DNA of 64,000 nucleotides from JBBREP01 sp963716525 (GTDB taxonomy: Bacteria; Actinomycetota; Acidimicrobiia; IMCC26256; PALSA-610): positions 3,906,001 through 3,970,000 of the forward strand of contig OY970315.1 in the NCBI GenBank assembly GCA_963716525.1, written 5' to 3'. Shown here in pieces: positions 48,427 through 57,545 of the stretch (position 1 is the first letter of the stretch; each line of letters starts with the position of its first letter). The notes under the pieces are model-generated. The model saw only the letters and a program-made list of their open reading frames with translations. It had not been told where the DNA came from and did not search any database. The translations under genes were made by a program, and so were the position numbers.

Positions 48427-50103
48427 TCAGCGGGTGAGGGGTTTGTACTTGATCCGGTGGGGTTGGTCGGCGTCGGCGCCGAGGCGCTTGCGGCGATCGG
48501 CCTCGTAGTCCGAGAAGTTGCCCTCGAACCAGCACACCTGGCTGTCGCCCTCGAAGGCGAGCACATGGGTGGCGATGCGGTCGAGGAACCACCGGTCGTG
48601 GCTGATCACCACCGCGCAGCCCGGGAACTCGAGCAGCGCCTCCTCGAGCGCGCGCAACGTGTCGACGTCGAGGTCGTTCGTGGGCTCGTCGAGCAGCAGC
48701 ACGTTCGCCCCCTCCAGCAACGCCTCGGCGAGGTGCAGACGGTTGCGCTCGCCGCCCGAGAGCTCACCGACCTGCTTCTGCTGGTCGCTGCCCTTGAAGT
48801 TGAACCCCGCGACGTAGGCCCGGCCGTGCACCTCTCGGTTGCCCACCTTCAGGTGGTCGACGCCGCCGGTGATCTCCTCGTACACCGTCTTGGTGGGTTC
48901 GAGCGACGCCCGGGACTGGTCGACGTAGCCGAACTGCACGGTGGGCCCCACCGTGAGCACGCCGGCATCGGGCCCCTCCTGCCCCACGAGCATCCGGAAC
49001 AACGTGGTCTTGCCCGCACCGTTCGGGCCGATCACGCCGACGATGCCACCCCGCGGCAGCGAGAAGTCGAGCTCGTCGACCAGGAGCCGGTCACCGAAGC
49101 CCTTCGAGACACCCTTCGCCTCGACCACCTGGTCGCCGAGCCTCGGACCGGGCGGGATCGAGATCTGCAGCTTCTCCGCGCGCTGCTCGGCCTGCTCGGC
49201 CTCGGCCTGCAACGCCTCGAACGCGTTGATGCGAGCCTTGCCCTTGGCGTGCCGGGCCCGCGGCGACATGCGGATCCATTCGAGCTCGTGCGCGAGCGTG
49301 CGCCGGCGCACCTCGTCGACCTTCTCCTCCTGCGCGAGCCGGTCCTGCTTCTGTTCGAGCCAGCTCGAGTAGTTGCCTTCCCATGGGATGCCGTGCCCGC
49401 GGTCGAGCTCGAGGATCCAGCCCGCGACGTTGTCGAGAAAGTAACGGTCGTGGGTCACGGCGACGACGGTGCCGGGGTAGTCGTGAAGGTGCCGTTCGAG
49501 CCATGCAACCGATTCGGCGTCGAGGTGGTTCGTCGGTTCGTCGAGCAGTAACAGGTCGGGTCGCGACAGCAACAGCCGGCACAGCGCGACGCGCCGGCGC
49601 TCGCCGCCCGAGAGCGTCGCAACATCCGCGTCGTCGGGAGGGCAACGCAACGCGTCCATCGCGATGTCGAGCGTGCGGTCGACCTCCCAGCCGTTCGCGG
49701 CCTCGATCTTCTCCTGCAGGTCGGCCTGCTCGCCCAGCAGCACGTCGAAATCGGCGTCGGGCTCCCCCATCGCCGCACACACCTCGTCGAAGCGGGCAAG
49801 CCACCCGCGCAGCTCGCCGAGGCCGTCCATCACGTTGCCGCGCACGGTCTTGTCGGGATCGAGCTCGGGTTCCTGCGGCAGGTAGCCGACGGTGAAGCCC
49901 GGCGTGAGCCGCACCTCCCCCTGGTAGCCGTCGTCCTGGCCCGCCATGATGCGCAGCAGCGTGCTCTTGCCCGCGCCGTTGGCGCCGAGCACGCCGATCT
50001 TGGCGCCGGGATACATCGAGATGTTGATGCCGCGCAGGATCTCGCGGTCGGGCGGCACCACCCGTCGCAGGTTGCGCATGGTGATGATGAACTCGTGGGC
50101 CAT
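48427..50103 (-). CDS. ettA: energy-dependent translational throttle protein EttA (ABC-F)
   Basis: A 558-residue ABC-F protein from ATG 50103. Walker A is GANGAGKST and GPNGAGKTT; signatures are LSGGERRRVALC and LSGGERNRLHLAEAL; Asp-boxes are LLDEPTNHLD and LLDEPTNDLD. The linker carries the EttA-specific P-site-tRNA-interaction segment ELEWIRMSPRARHAKGKARI. EttA binds the ribosomal E site and gates the first elongation step according to ADP/ATP ratio. It is divergent from the DUF885 gene with 49 bases between starts. TACGGT on the minus strand nine bases before the ATG is a possible -10. Confidence 0.95.
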   Translation of the reverse strand: MAHEFIITMRNLRRVVPPDREILRGINISMYPGAKIGVLGANGAGKSTLLRIMAGQDDGYQGEVRLTPGFTVGYLPQEPELDPDKTVRGNVMDGLGELRGWLARFDEVCAAMGEPDADFDVLLGEQADLQEKIEAANGWEVDRTLDIAMDALRCPPDDADVATLSGGERRRVALCRLLLSRPDLLLLDEPTNHLDAESVAWLERHLHDYPGTVVAVTHDRYFLDNVAGWILELDRGHGIPWEGNYSSWLEQKQDRLAQEEKVDEVRRRTLAHELEWIRMSPRARHAKGKARINAFEALQAEAEQAEQRAEKLQISIPPGPRLGDQVVEAKGVSKGFGDRLLVDELDFSLPRGGIVGVIGPNGAGKTTLFRMLVGQEGPDAGVLTVGPTVQFGYVDQSRASLEPTKTVYEEITGGVDHLKVGNREVHGRAYVAGFNFKGSDQQKQVGELSGGERNRLHLAEALLEGANVLLLDEPTNDLDVDTLRALEEALLEFPGCAVVISHDRWFLDRIATHVLAFEGDSQVCWFEGNFSDYEADRRKRLGADADQPHRIKYKPLTR

Positions 50104-50137
50104 CGACGAAGCACCGTAGCGCCGCCGTGCTCGCACG

Positions 50138-50143
50138 TAGGCT
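50138..50143 (+). promoter_or_regulatory. possible -10 element TAGGCT of the DUF885 gene
   Basis: TAGGCT, the same hexamer as at 3677, ends nine bases before ATG 50153. The spacing is longer than in the other examples. Confidence 0.35.
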
Positions 50144-50152
50144 CCCGCTGCC

Positions 50153-51823
50153 ATGTCACGGATCTACGAGCTGTGCGACGCATATGCCGACGATTACGCG
50201 GCGCTCGATCCGATCGCAGCCACCGATATGGGCGTGCGCGGATTCGATCATCTGATGACCGACCTGTCGCCCGACGGTCACCGTGCCCGTGCCGCGCTCG
50301 CCCGCGACACCCGGGCACGGATCGACGCGGCAGCACCGGAAAGCGACCGCGACCGGATCGCGGCCGCGCTGATCAAGGATCGGCTCGGCGTGGGAATCGC
50401 CGTGTTCGAGCTCGGCGAGCCATGGCGCGATCTCCGCACGCTCGGCAGCGACATGCAGTCGGTGCGCGAGGTGTTCGACCTCATGGCCCGCGACACGGAC
50501 GACGACTGGAACACGATCACGACACGATTGCGCGCCGTGCCCGCCGCGCTGGCCGGCTTCCGCGCCTCGCTCGACTACGGCCGGAGCCAGCGCATCGTCG
50601 CGCCGCGCCGCCAGGCCGAAGTGTGCCTGCGTCAGGCCGAGACGTGGGGCGGCGTCGTCGACGGCACGACGCCACCGTTCTTCGTGGCGCTCGCACACGA
50701 ATTCGGCGGTGACGGCGCGCTCCGGACCGATCTCGACGACGCCGCGCGCGCCGCGACCGATGCCTATGCCGAGCTTGCCCGCTACATCCGCGACGACTAC
50801 CTCCCCGCGGCCGACGCGCCCGACGCGGTCGGCGCGCAGCGGTATGCCGTGTTCGCGCGCGGGCACTGCGGCGCCGATCTCGACCTGCTCGACACCTACG
50901 CGTGGGGATGGGACGAGCTTCGCCGCATCGAACGGTCCATCGAGCAATGCTGCGACCGCATCGTGCCCGGCAGCGACTTCCGCACTGCGGTCGACCGGCT
51001 CGAATCCGACCCGGCGCGCGTGATCGAGGGCGAGGACGCGCTGCTCGCGTGGCTCCAGCGCCTCATCGACACCACGATCGCGGAGCTCGACGGCAAGCAC
51101 TTCGACATCGCGCCGCCGCTGCGGCGCTGCGAAGCAATGATCGCACCGGCCGGAGGCTCCGCGGCGATGTACTACACCCCGCCGTCGGAGGACTTCTCCC
51201 GCCCTGGTCGCACGTGGTATCCGACGTTGGGCAACACGCGGTTCCCCACGTGGCGTGAAGTGTCGATCTGCTACCACGAGGCCGTTCCCGGCCACCACCT
51301 CCAGATCGGTCAGGTGCGCCACCTCGCTGGTGTCCTGTCGCGTTTCCAGCGACTGATGGGCTTCGTGTCCGGGCACGGCGAGGGCTGGGCGCTCTACGCC
51401 GAGCGGTTGATGGGCGAGCTCGGCTACCTCGATGACCCCGGCTACGAGCTCGGGATGCTCGCTGCCCAGGCGATGCGCGCCGTGAGGGTGATTGTCGACA
51501 TCGGTATGCATCTCGAGCTCGCGGTGCCCGCCGACGAGCCCGAGATCGGCGGTCGCACGTGGACGCCCGAACTCGCGCTGCCGTTCGTGATCGAGCGCTC
51601 ACGATTCCCCGAGAACTTCATGCGCAGCGAGGTCGACCGCTATCTCGGGCTGCCCGGCCAGGCGATCAGCTACAAGGTCGGCGAACGGGTGTGGCTGGCG
51701 GCGCGCGATGCGGCGAAGGCGCGGCACGGTGCGAGCTTCGACCTCAAGGCCTTCCATGCGTTCGCGCTCGACCTCGGCGCCGTCGGCCTCGACTCGCTGG
51801 CGAGCGAGCTGGCAAGGTTCTGA
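50153..51823 (+). CDS. DUF885 family protein (gluzincin-like peptidase)
   Basis: A 556-residue DUF885 protein. The conserved YHEAVPGHHLQ (near residue 378) is an inverted HExxH-type zinc site of this family, and GHGEGWALYAERLMGELG (near 405) supplies the third ligand Glu. The rest is helical, like M32/M2 carboxypeptidases. No signal peptide is seen, so it is cytoplasmic here. Activity has been shown for few members; metal-dependent peptidase is the best guess. The dienelactone hydrolase gene starts two bases after the stop. Confidence 0.87.
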   Translation: MSRIYELCDAYADDYAALDPIAATDMGVRGFDHLMTDLSPDGHRARAALARDTRARIDAAAPESDRDRIAAALIKDRLGVGIAVFELGEPWRDLRTLGSDMQSVREVFDLMARDTDDDWNTITTRLRAVPAALAGFRASLDYGRSQRIVAPRRQAEVCLRQAETWGGVVDGTTPPFFVALAHEFGGDGALRTDLDDAARAATDAYAELARYIRDDYLPAADAPDAVGAQRYAVFARGHCGADLDLLDTYAWGWDELRRIERSIEQCCDRIVPGSDFRTAVDRLESDPARVIEGEDALLAWLQRLIDTTIAELDGKHFDIAPPLRRCEAMIAPAGGSAAMYYTPPSEDFSRPGRTWYPTLGNTRFPTWREVSICYHEAVPGHHLQIGQVRHLAGVLSRFQRLMGFVSGHGEGWALYAERLMGELGYLDDPGYELGMLAAQAMRAVRVIVDIGMHLELAVPADEPEIGGRTWTPELALPFVIERSRFPENFMRSEVDRYLGLPGQAISYKVGERVWLAARDAAKARHGASFDLKAFHAFALDLGAVGLDSLASELARF

Positions 51824-51824
51824 C

Positions 51825-52619
51825 GTGCTGGACGACTTCACGCGGTTCGAGTTCACCGACGGCGGGACCACGCGCGACGTGTACCGCACGGGAACAGGCC
51901 CGGCAGTGATCGTGATCCACGAGGTACCCGGCATCACGCCGAAGGTGGCCGCGTTCGGCCAGCGAGTCGCCGCCACGGGATGCACCGCGGTGCTCCCGTC
52001 GCTGTTCGGGACGCCCGGCCGCGCGATGAGCATGCCGTACGTGCTGAACAGCATCACCCGCGCGTGCGTCGCGAAGGAGTTCCACGCCTGGGCGCTCGCG
52101 AGCACGTCGCCGATCACCGTGTGGCTGCGCGCGCTCGCCGCGCAGATGCACGAGGAGTGCGGTGGGCCGGGTGTGGGCGCGGTGGGGATGTGCTTCACCG
52201 GCAACTTCGCGCTCGCGATGATGGTCGACGACCGCATGCTGGCACCCGTGCTGTCGCAGCCCTCGCTGCCGTTCCCTGTCGGCAAGGCGCGCCAGCGCGA
52301 CCTCGCGATATCGCCGGACGACCTCAGTCGCGTGAAGGAGCGCGCGCGGCGCAAGGCCAGTGCGTGCTCGGCCTGCGCTTCACGAAGGATCCCGCAGTGC
52401 CGGCAGCGCGGTTCGAGCGTCTCCGCGAAGAGCTTGGCGACCGCTTCATCGCGGTCGAGATCGACTCGTCGAAGGGCAACGAGTGGGCCAACCCGCGCCA
52501 GCGCGCACTCGGTGCTCACCGAGCACCTCGTCGATGAGTCTGGGCACCCCACGCGGGCCGCGCTCGATCAGGTGCTGGCCTTCTTCGGCGAACGGTTGCT
52601 CACCACCACGAACCCGTGA
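51825..52619 (+). CDS. dienelactone hydrolase family protein, two frameshifts
   Basis: From GTG 51825, residues 1-175 read HEVPGITPKVAAFGQRV and the nucleophile elbow GAVGMCFTGNFAL (Cys in G-x-C-x-x-G, as in dienelactone hydrolase). The frame then slips near 52345 (one base lost), continues as QCVLGLRFTKDPAVPAARFERL and FIAVEIDSS, and slips back near 52510 (one base gained), ending SVLTEHLVDESGHPTRAALDQV with the likely catalytic His. The two indels cancel, so the total span keeps the frame. Dienelactone hydrolases open lactone rings in aromatic breakdown; the substrate here is unknown. The GTGA overlap with the next gene suggests co-translation. Confidence 0.78.
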   Translation: MLDDFTRFEFTDGGTTRDVYRTGTGPAVIVIHEVPGITPKVAAFGQRVAATGCTAVLPSLFGTPGRAMSMPYVLNSITRACVAKEFHAWALASTSPITVWLRALAAQMHEECGGPGVGAVGMCFTGNFALAMMVDDRMLAPVLSQPSLPFPVGKARQRDLAISPDDLSRVKERARRKASACSACASRRIPQCRQRGSSVSAKSLATASSRSRSTRRRATSGPTRASAHSVLTEHLVDESGHPTRAALDQVLAFFGERLLTTTNP

Positions 52620-53778
52620 CCGAGCCTGTCGTCGAGGCGCGGACCGAGCGTATGGTCGCCGGCGGCGGTGCCCTGGGCCGGCTGCCCGACGGGCGCCGCG
52701 CGCTCGTCGCCGGTGCGCTCCCCGGGGAACGGCTGCTCGCGCGCGTCACCCGTGAACAGCCTGGCCTCGTGCACGCCGCGGCCTTCGACGTGCTCGACGC
52801 CGCGCCCGAGCGAGTGGTGCCACCGTGCCCGATGGTGGCGGCCGGGTGCGGCGGCTGCGACTGGCAACACGTCGACGAGGCCGCGCAACCCTCCTACAAG
52901 CGCGACATCGTGGTCGACGCGCTCGCGCACATCGCGCGGCTGCCCGACGCGGCTGTCGACGCTCCCGTCGCGTTGCGCCCGCGCCACTACCGCACGACGA
53001 TCCGCGGTGTTGCCGACGACCGCGGCACGCTCGCGTTGCGCCGCAGCCGCTCGCACGCGCCGGTTCCAATCACAGGCTGCCTCGTCGCGCATCCCCGGCT
53101 GCGTGCTGCGATCGACGAGACACGCTTCGAGCCGCGCGGGAGGTCACGCTCAGGGTCGGCACCGCCCCCGACACGCCCGTCGCGCGCGACGGCGACACGG
53201 TGCACTCCCGGGTCGGCGAGGTCGACCTCGAGGTGCCGGTCCGGTCGTTCTTCCAACCTCACGTCGACGCGCCGGTCACGCTCACGGCGCTCGTGCGGGA
53301 GATGCTCGCCGGCGTGGCGCCCGACGCGCGCCGGCTCGCCGACCTCTACTCCGGCGTCGGCTTGTTCGCGACCACGATCCCGGCCGCGACCGTGGTGGCG
53401 GTCGAGCGCGACCGCACCGCGGCGGGCGCCGCGGCGCGGAACCTGCGGGCGAACCGGGCCGACGGCGGGAAGGTCGTGACGAACGCGGTCGAACGCGCCG
53501 GCATCGGCTCGGCCGACGTGGTGGTCGCCGACCCGAGCCGCGCCGGCCTCGGCAAGCTCGGCGCCAGCGCGGTGGCGCACACCGGCGCCACGGTCGTCGC
53601 CCTCGTATCCTGCGACCCTGCCGCGTTCGCACGCGATGCCCGGCTGCTCACCGATGCGGGCTACGAGCTCGACCGGGTGGCGCCGGTCGACCAGTTCGGC
53701 AACACCTCACACATCGAGGTGGTGGGACAGTTCAGGCGAGCGCGGCCGAGAGCTTCTCGAGCGCGTCGTCCTCGCTGA
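52616..53778 (+). CDS. TrmA/RlmD-type [4Fe-4S] RNA (uracil-5-)-methyltransferase, frameshifted
   Basis: An N-terminal TRAM-like barrel (EARTERMVAGGGALGRLPDG), then the iron-sulfur cysteines CPMVAAGCGGC and a fourth Cys in PITGCLVAHP. After a slip near 53129-53132 (one base lost) the SAM domain follows in another frame: RSFFQPHVDAPVTL, ADLYSGVGLFATTI, VVADPSRAGL and the catalytic LVSCDPAAFARD. The family methylates U54 of tRNA or U747/U1939 of 23S rRNA; actinobacterial members differ in target. The last 47 bases overlap the carD gene on the opposite strand. Confidence 0.87.
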
Positions 53779-54211
53779 CGTTGAGCGCGAACGACAGCTC
53801 CGAGACGAGCACCTGGCGGGCCTTCATCAGCATCGACTTCTCGCCGGCCGAGAGGCCCTTGCTCACGTCGCGCAGCGCGAGGTTCCGCACCACCTCGGCC
53901 ACCTGGTAGACGTCGCCCGACTTGAGCTTCTCCTGGTGGTTCTTGAAGCGCCGGCTCCAGTTCGTGGGCTCGCGGACGTCCTTCTTGGCGAGGAGGTGGA
54001 AGAGGTCGTCGACGTCCTCGGCCGAGATCGGCCGGCGCATGCCGACGTCGTCGACCTTGTTCACCGGCACCTTGATGACGAGATCGCTGCTCGCGACCCG
54101 AAGCACGAAGACGTCGGTCATCGTGCCGCCGACGTCGAGCTTCTCCTTCTTCTCGATCACGGCCGCGCCGTGATGCGGATACACGACGCGATCGCCGACC
54201 TTGAAACCCAT
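53732..54211 (-). CDS. carD: CarD-family RNA polymerase-binding transcription regulator
   Basis: A 159-residue protein with an N-terminal RNA-polymerase beta-subunit-binding Tudor-like domain (MGFKVGDRVVYPHHGAAVIEKKE) and a C-terminal helical DNA-binding domain (NWSRRFKNHQEKLKSGDVYQVAEVVRNLALRD, ending SFALNVSEDDALEKLSAAL). The conserved Trp that stabilises the open complex is in TNWSRR. CarD stimulates rRNA and housekeeping promoters in mycobacteria and is essential there. A -10-like TAGAAT (54249-54244, minus strand) about 32 bases before the ATG suggests a short leader. Its end is antisense to the methyltransferase end. Confidence 0.95.
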   Translation of the reverse strand: MGFKVGDRVVYPHHGAAVIEKKEKLDVGGTMTDVFVLRVASSDLVIKVPVNKVDDVGMRRPISAEDVDDLFHLLAKKDVREPTNWSRRFKNHQEKLKSGDVYQVAEVVRNLALRDVSKGLSAGEKSMLMKARQVLVSELSFALNVSEDDALEKLSAALA

Positions 54212-54291
54212 GACGCTCCGAACACGAGCCGAGAGAAGAGACGATTCTACCAGACGGCCGCGCTCACACGCGCAGCCGCGGTCAGCGGCGG

Positions 54292-54744
54292 TCAGCTGCG
54301 ATTCGCGCGCTCGGCGTCGATCCAATCCTTTACCACCGGGGCGAAGTTCATCGGGTTGTACACGTCCTCTTCCAGCGACCATTGCATGTCGCCGGCGTAG
54401 TGGAGGATCGTGACATTCGCGGCCTGGTGCACCGAGCCGTCGCCGGGGTCGCGGAAGCGGTTCTCGATCTGGCAGATCCACCAGCCCCGCTCCTCGTCGC
54501 ACACACACCAGTCGTGGGGGAACGACGTCATTTCCGAGTTCGGCCACTCCGACATCGTGGTGCTGATCCAGTCGAGGATCGTGGCGCGGCCGTGCATCGT
54601 GCCGTAGTGGTGCTCCCGGTACTCGGCGTCCTCGGTGAAGCACTCCGACCATGGCTTCCAGTTGCCCGAGCGCGCCGCCTCCTGCGCGACGCCGAGGTAG
54701 TGATCGTGCGCGCGCTGCAATTCGTCGTGTGTCCAACGTCCCAT
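54292..54744 (-). CDS. NTF2-like (SnoaL-type) protein
   Basis: A 150-residue protein of the NTF2-like fold. It shows the entry helix RAHDHYLGVAQEAARSGNWKPWSECFTEDAEYREHHYGTMHGRATILDWI and central strands WWICQIENRFRDPGDGSVHQAANVTILHY. Related proteins occur beside actinobacterial lipid or steroid genes, some as ketosteroid-isomerase-like enzymes. The catalytic role here is unknown. GGAGGA precedes the ATG. It is separated from carD and the amine oxidase by short gaps and is read in the same direction as both. Confidence 0.8.
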   Translation of the reverse strand: MGRWTHDELQRAHDHYLGVAQEAARSGNWKPWSECFTEDAEYREHHYGTMHGRATILDWISTTMSEWPNSEMTSFPHDWCVCDEERGWWICQIENRFRDPGDGSVHQAANVTILHYAGDMQWSLEEDVYNPMNFAPVVKDWIDAERANRS

Positions 54745-54789
54745 CGGTCGTCCTCCGCTCTCGGCGTGGTGTGCGCCGGGCCTTCGCTG

Positions 54790-56697
54790 TCAGGTGTGGC
54801 AGTGGTCGCCGCTCGACGGCGGCACATCGAGCGCAGGATTGCGATCGAAGAAGCCGACCGGCTGGAGCAGGAAACCGGTGTACTCGACCGGCATTACCGG
54901 CCAGTCCTCGGGACGTGGGAAGTGCGTGACGCCGAAGCAGTACCACACGACGACGTCGTCGTCGACGAGCGGCCGGTCGGCCGCCGAGTACGACGGCAGC
55001 CCGTCACCGCCCGCATGCTGGTTCGGGTACTCACCCGCGCCGTGCCGCTCGCCGGCGGCGAAGCGGGTCACCCAGAGATTGTGCCGTGCGAAGCCCGCCC
55101 GCCGACCCACCGAGGACTCGGGACGGGCGAGCATCGTGGGCGTGCTCATCGTCGGCACGAGCTTGTAGGCGACCGGCTGGCCGAGCCCGTTGCGCACCGA
55201 CTCGTTGACGACGCGCCACGTGCGCGACGTGGCGGCATCGGTGTCGCGCCGCGCCTGCGACTCGCGCTCCAGCAGCGTGTGCCTCGCGGTGAACGCGTTG
55301 CGCCACGGGTTGTCGGGTCCTTCGGGCATGATCTCGGCCTCGACCTCATAGACCCGGTTCGCGGTGCCTTCGACGTCGAAGTCGAGGCGTGTGCAGAACA
55401 GGTGTTGGTGATACGGCGCGAACACGCCCGGCGCGACCTCCACGCCGAACTCGAGGTCGGAGCCGGGCGCCATCGCCCCGACCGACAGGATGCCCGTGAG
55501 CTTGACCTCGAGCTGGATGTTGCCGTCGAGATAGAAGTACCAGAAGAAGCCGTACTCGTAGTTGCCGACCGTCGCGAAGTGCGAGACGACGAGACGGCGG
55601 CTGCGGCGAACCTCACCGTTGCCAGTCATCAGGTCGACGTGCTTCCAGAGCACGCCGAAATCCTCCTCGTGCATGCAGATCGCGTTCGTGATCGGCCACG
55701 GCTTGCCGCGCTCGTTCGCAAGCGTCACGTCGAAGTAGTGGATCTCGCCGAGACAGTCGCAGCCGAGCCGCAGTGACTGCGTCATGCGCCCGAGCCCCCA
55801 CTCGCCCGCGTCGAAGGCGTTCTTCCAACCGTGCATCTCGCCAGGATCGCCGTAGGGCACCACCATCTCGGTGACCGACGCGCGGTGCAGGATCGAGCGG
55901 CCGTCGTACGCGACCTGGTGCAGCACGAGGCCCTCGTAGGGATCGAACGCCACGCGGAACGACCACTTCTGCCAGTCGACGCGGTTGCCGGTGACCGTGA
56001 AGCTCGGCCCTTCGGGCTGGGTGATCTCGAGCGGCTTGAGGTCGGTACGCAGTGGTGCGTGGTCGTGCGCGGTGTACCGGGCATGCTGCAACGGCAGCGG
56101 CACCGCACCGTGGTCGATCACCTCGATCACCTCGTTGCGGCCCAGATCGAAGTGCACGATGAGGCCCTCGATCGGGCGCGCGTAGCCGTTGTCGTCGGGA
56201 AACTCGCGCACGAACGAGATGCAACGGGAGATGCGGCGCCCGTTCTCGGCGTCGTATCCGAACGTGCCGGCCGGCCACGGGTCGATCTGCACGTTGTCGA
56301 TGTCGGTGATGCCCCGGCGTGCGAGCGCAGCGATGTACTCGGGATGCGCCTTGGTGGTGAAGATCGCGTTGGCCGCCTCGTGCATGAGCAAGGTGGGCCG
56401 CATGCCCATGACGTTCTGCCACTCGACGACCTCGCGCCGGGTGACCGACACGACCGCCTCGACCAGCTCGAGCTCCGGCCCCGGCACCACCTGCACGCGC
56501 ACGAGGCGGTCGTGGGGATCGCCGGGCCGCCATGACGCGAGCCGGTCCTTGTCGGGCTCGTGCAGCACGACGTGGGCGAACAGCGCCGCGTCGGTGAGCC
56601 GCCCCGTGGCGGTGACGACCTCGACCGCCACCTCGATCTCCCCGGCGGTCAGCATCGCCAGCGGATGGTCGACCGTCGCGGGTGCCGTCGTCGTCAT
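54790..56697 (-). CDS. copper amine oxidase (topaquinone-containing)
   Basis: A 635-residue protein. The cofactor precursor is Tyr380 in TVGNYEY (T-x-x-N-Y-E-Y), the catalytic base Asp296 in NAFDAGEWG, and copper ligands His430 and His432 (HQHLF) plus His592 (VTHFPRPEDWP). N-terminal D2/D3 domains are present. It oxidises primary amines to aldehydes with release of ammonia and peroxide. No signal peptide is seen, so it is probably cytoplasmic. The start ATG lies six bases after TAGATT. A copper-handling cluster begins 2 kb downstream on the other strand, possibly linked by metal need. Confidence 0.95.
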   Translation of the reverse strand: MTTTAPATVDHPLAMLTAGEIEVAVEVVTATGRLTDAALFAHVVLHEPDKDRLASWRPGDPHDRLVRVQVVPGPELELVEAVVSVTRREVVEWQNVMGMRPTLLMHEAANAIFTTKAHPEYIAALARRGITDIDNVQIDPWPAGTFGYDAENGRRISRCISFVREFPDDNGYARPIEGLIVHFDLGRNEVIEVIDHGAVPLPLQHARYTAHDHAPLRTDLKPLEITQPEGPSFTVTGNRVDWQKWSFRVAFDPYEGLVLHQVAYDGRSILHRASVTEMVVPYGDPGEMHGWKNAFDAGEWGLGRMTQSLRLGCDCLGEIHYFDVTLANERGKPWPITNAICMHEEDFGVLWKHVDLMTGNGEVRRSRRLVVSHFATVGNYEYGFFWYFYLDGNIQLEVKLTGILSVGAMAPGSDLEFGVEVAPGVFAPYHQHLFCTRLDFDVEGTANRVYEVEAEIMPEGPDNPWRNAFTARHTLLERESQARRDTDAATSRTWRVVNESVRNGLGQPVAYKLVPTMSTPTMLARPESSVGRRAGFARHNLWVTRFAAGERHGAGEYPNQHAGGDGLPSYSAADRPLVDDDVVVWYCFGVTHFPRPEDWPVMPVEYTGFLLQPVGFFDRNPALDVPPSSGDHCHT

Positions 56698-56703
56698 GGC
56701 AGA

Positions 56704-56709
56704 AATCTA
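56704..56709 (-). promoter_or_regulatory. -10 element TAGATT of a leaderless promoter (minus strand)
   Basis: On the minus strand TAGATT ends six bases before ATG 56697 of the amine oxidase gene. Confidence 0.5.
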
Positions 56710-56748
56710 TGCAAACGCACGAAACCCTGGCCTCCGTGCCGGCGCCGG

Positions 56749-57471
56749 CTAGCGGGTGTTCACCGCCTGGAAGCCCTCGGCGCAACTTCCTTCCGGCAGT
56801 CCGGCGAGCACTGCGATGCGCTCGGACCACTCGCGCAGCATCGGCTCCATCGCGTCCGCTCGCCCGGCCATCTGGCTCTCGTGGCACAGCAGCGCCTCGA
56901 TCTTGCGATGGAAGACCTCGGTGGTGTCGACGAAGCGGTCGGGCGCGTCGCGGGCCATCAGCCAGAGCTCGGGCACGGCGTAAGGCGCCAGGCCCTCGTC
57001 GTCGACCAGCTCGGGGAACGCCCACGCGTTGCGGGAGTCGGGATACACCGCGCACACCGTCGCCTCGGCGGCCGCCAAGTGGTCGGGATGGCTCGCATAG
57101 ATGCGGCTCCACACCCGCTCGGGCGACTGGGTCACGACCCGGTCGGGGCGCACGGTGCGGATCACCCGAGTGATCGCCTTGCGCAGCTCGAGGGTGACCT
57201 CGACCCGCCCGTCGGGGAAGCCCAGCCAGTGCAGATCGGTGACGCCGACGGTCTTGGCCGCGGCCGTCTGCTCCCGGTGCCGCACATCGACCATCTCGGG
57301 GCGGGGAATGCCGGTGTCGGCGCCGCCCGCGTCCCCGTCGGTGACGATGCAGTACGACACGTCGATCCCGTGATCGGTCCACGCCGCGACGCTGCCGGCC
57401 GCGCCGAAATCGACGTCGTCGGGGTGCGCGGTGACCACGAGGATCCGTTCCGCCGCGAAGTCGTCCAGCAT
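56749..57471 (-). CDS. PIG-L/LmbE-family deacetylase
   Basis: A 240-residue zinc-dependent deacetylase. The N-terminal AHPDDVDFGAAGSV and later YASHPDHLAAAEA give the zinc ligands, and IVTDGDAGG is the family loop. It is a second PIG-L protein in the window (after 44587). Subfamily: not clearly MshB or Mca. AAAGGAAG precedes the ATG. It lies upstream of and in the same direction as the amine oxidase but is separated by about 50 bases containing that gene's own promoter. Confidence 0.9.
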   Translation of the reverse strand: MLDDFAAERILVVTAHPDDVDFGAAGSVAAWTDHGIDVSYCIVTDGDAGGADTGIPRPEMVDVRHREQTAAAKTVGVTDLHWLGFPDGRVEVTLELRKAITRVIRTVRPDRVVTQSPERVWSRIYASHPDHLAAAEATVCAVYPDSRNAWAFPELVDDEGLAPYAVPELWLMARDAPDRFVDTTEVFHRKIEALLCHESQMAGRADAMEPMLREWSERIAVLAGLPEGSCAEGFQAVNTR

Positions 57472-57545
57472 GGCTTCCTTTCCCGGTGCTCACCGTATCC
57501 CGTTACTCTGGCGCAGACCCCCGGTCGACGCGCGATCATCGGCGC

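Noticed and set aside
54790..56697. Plus-strand open frames opposite the amine oxidase
   Set aside because: The minus-strand gene has every topaquinone and copper motif; the other frames have none.
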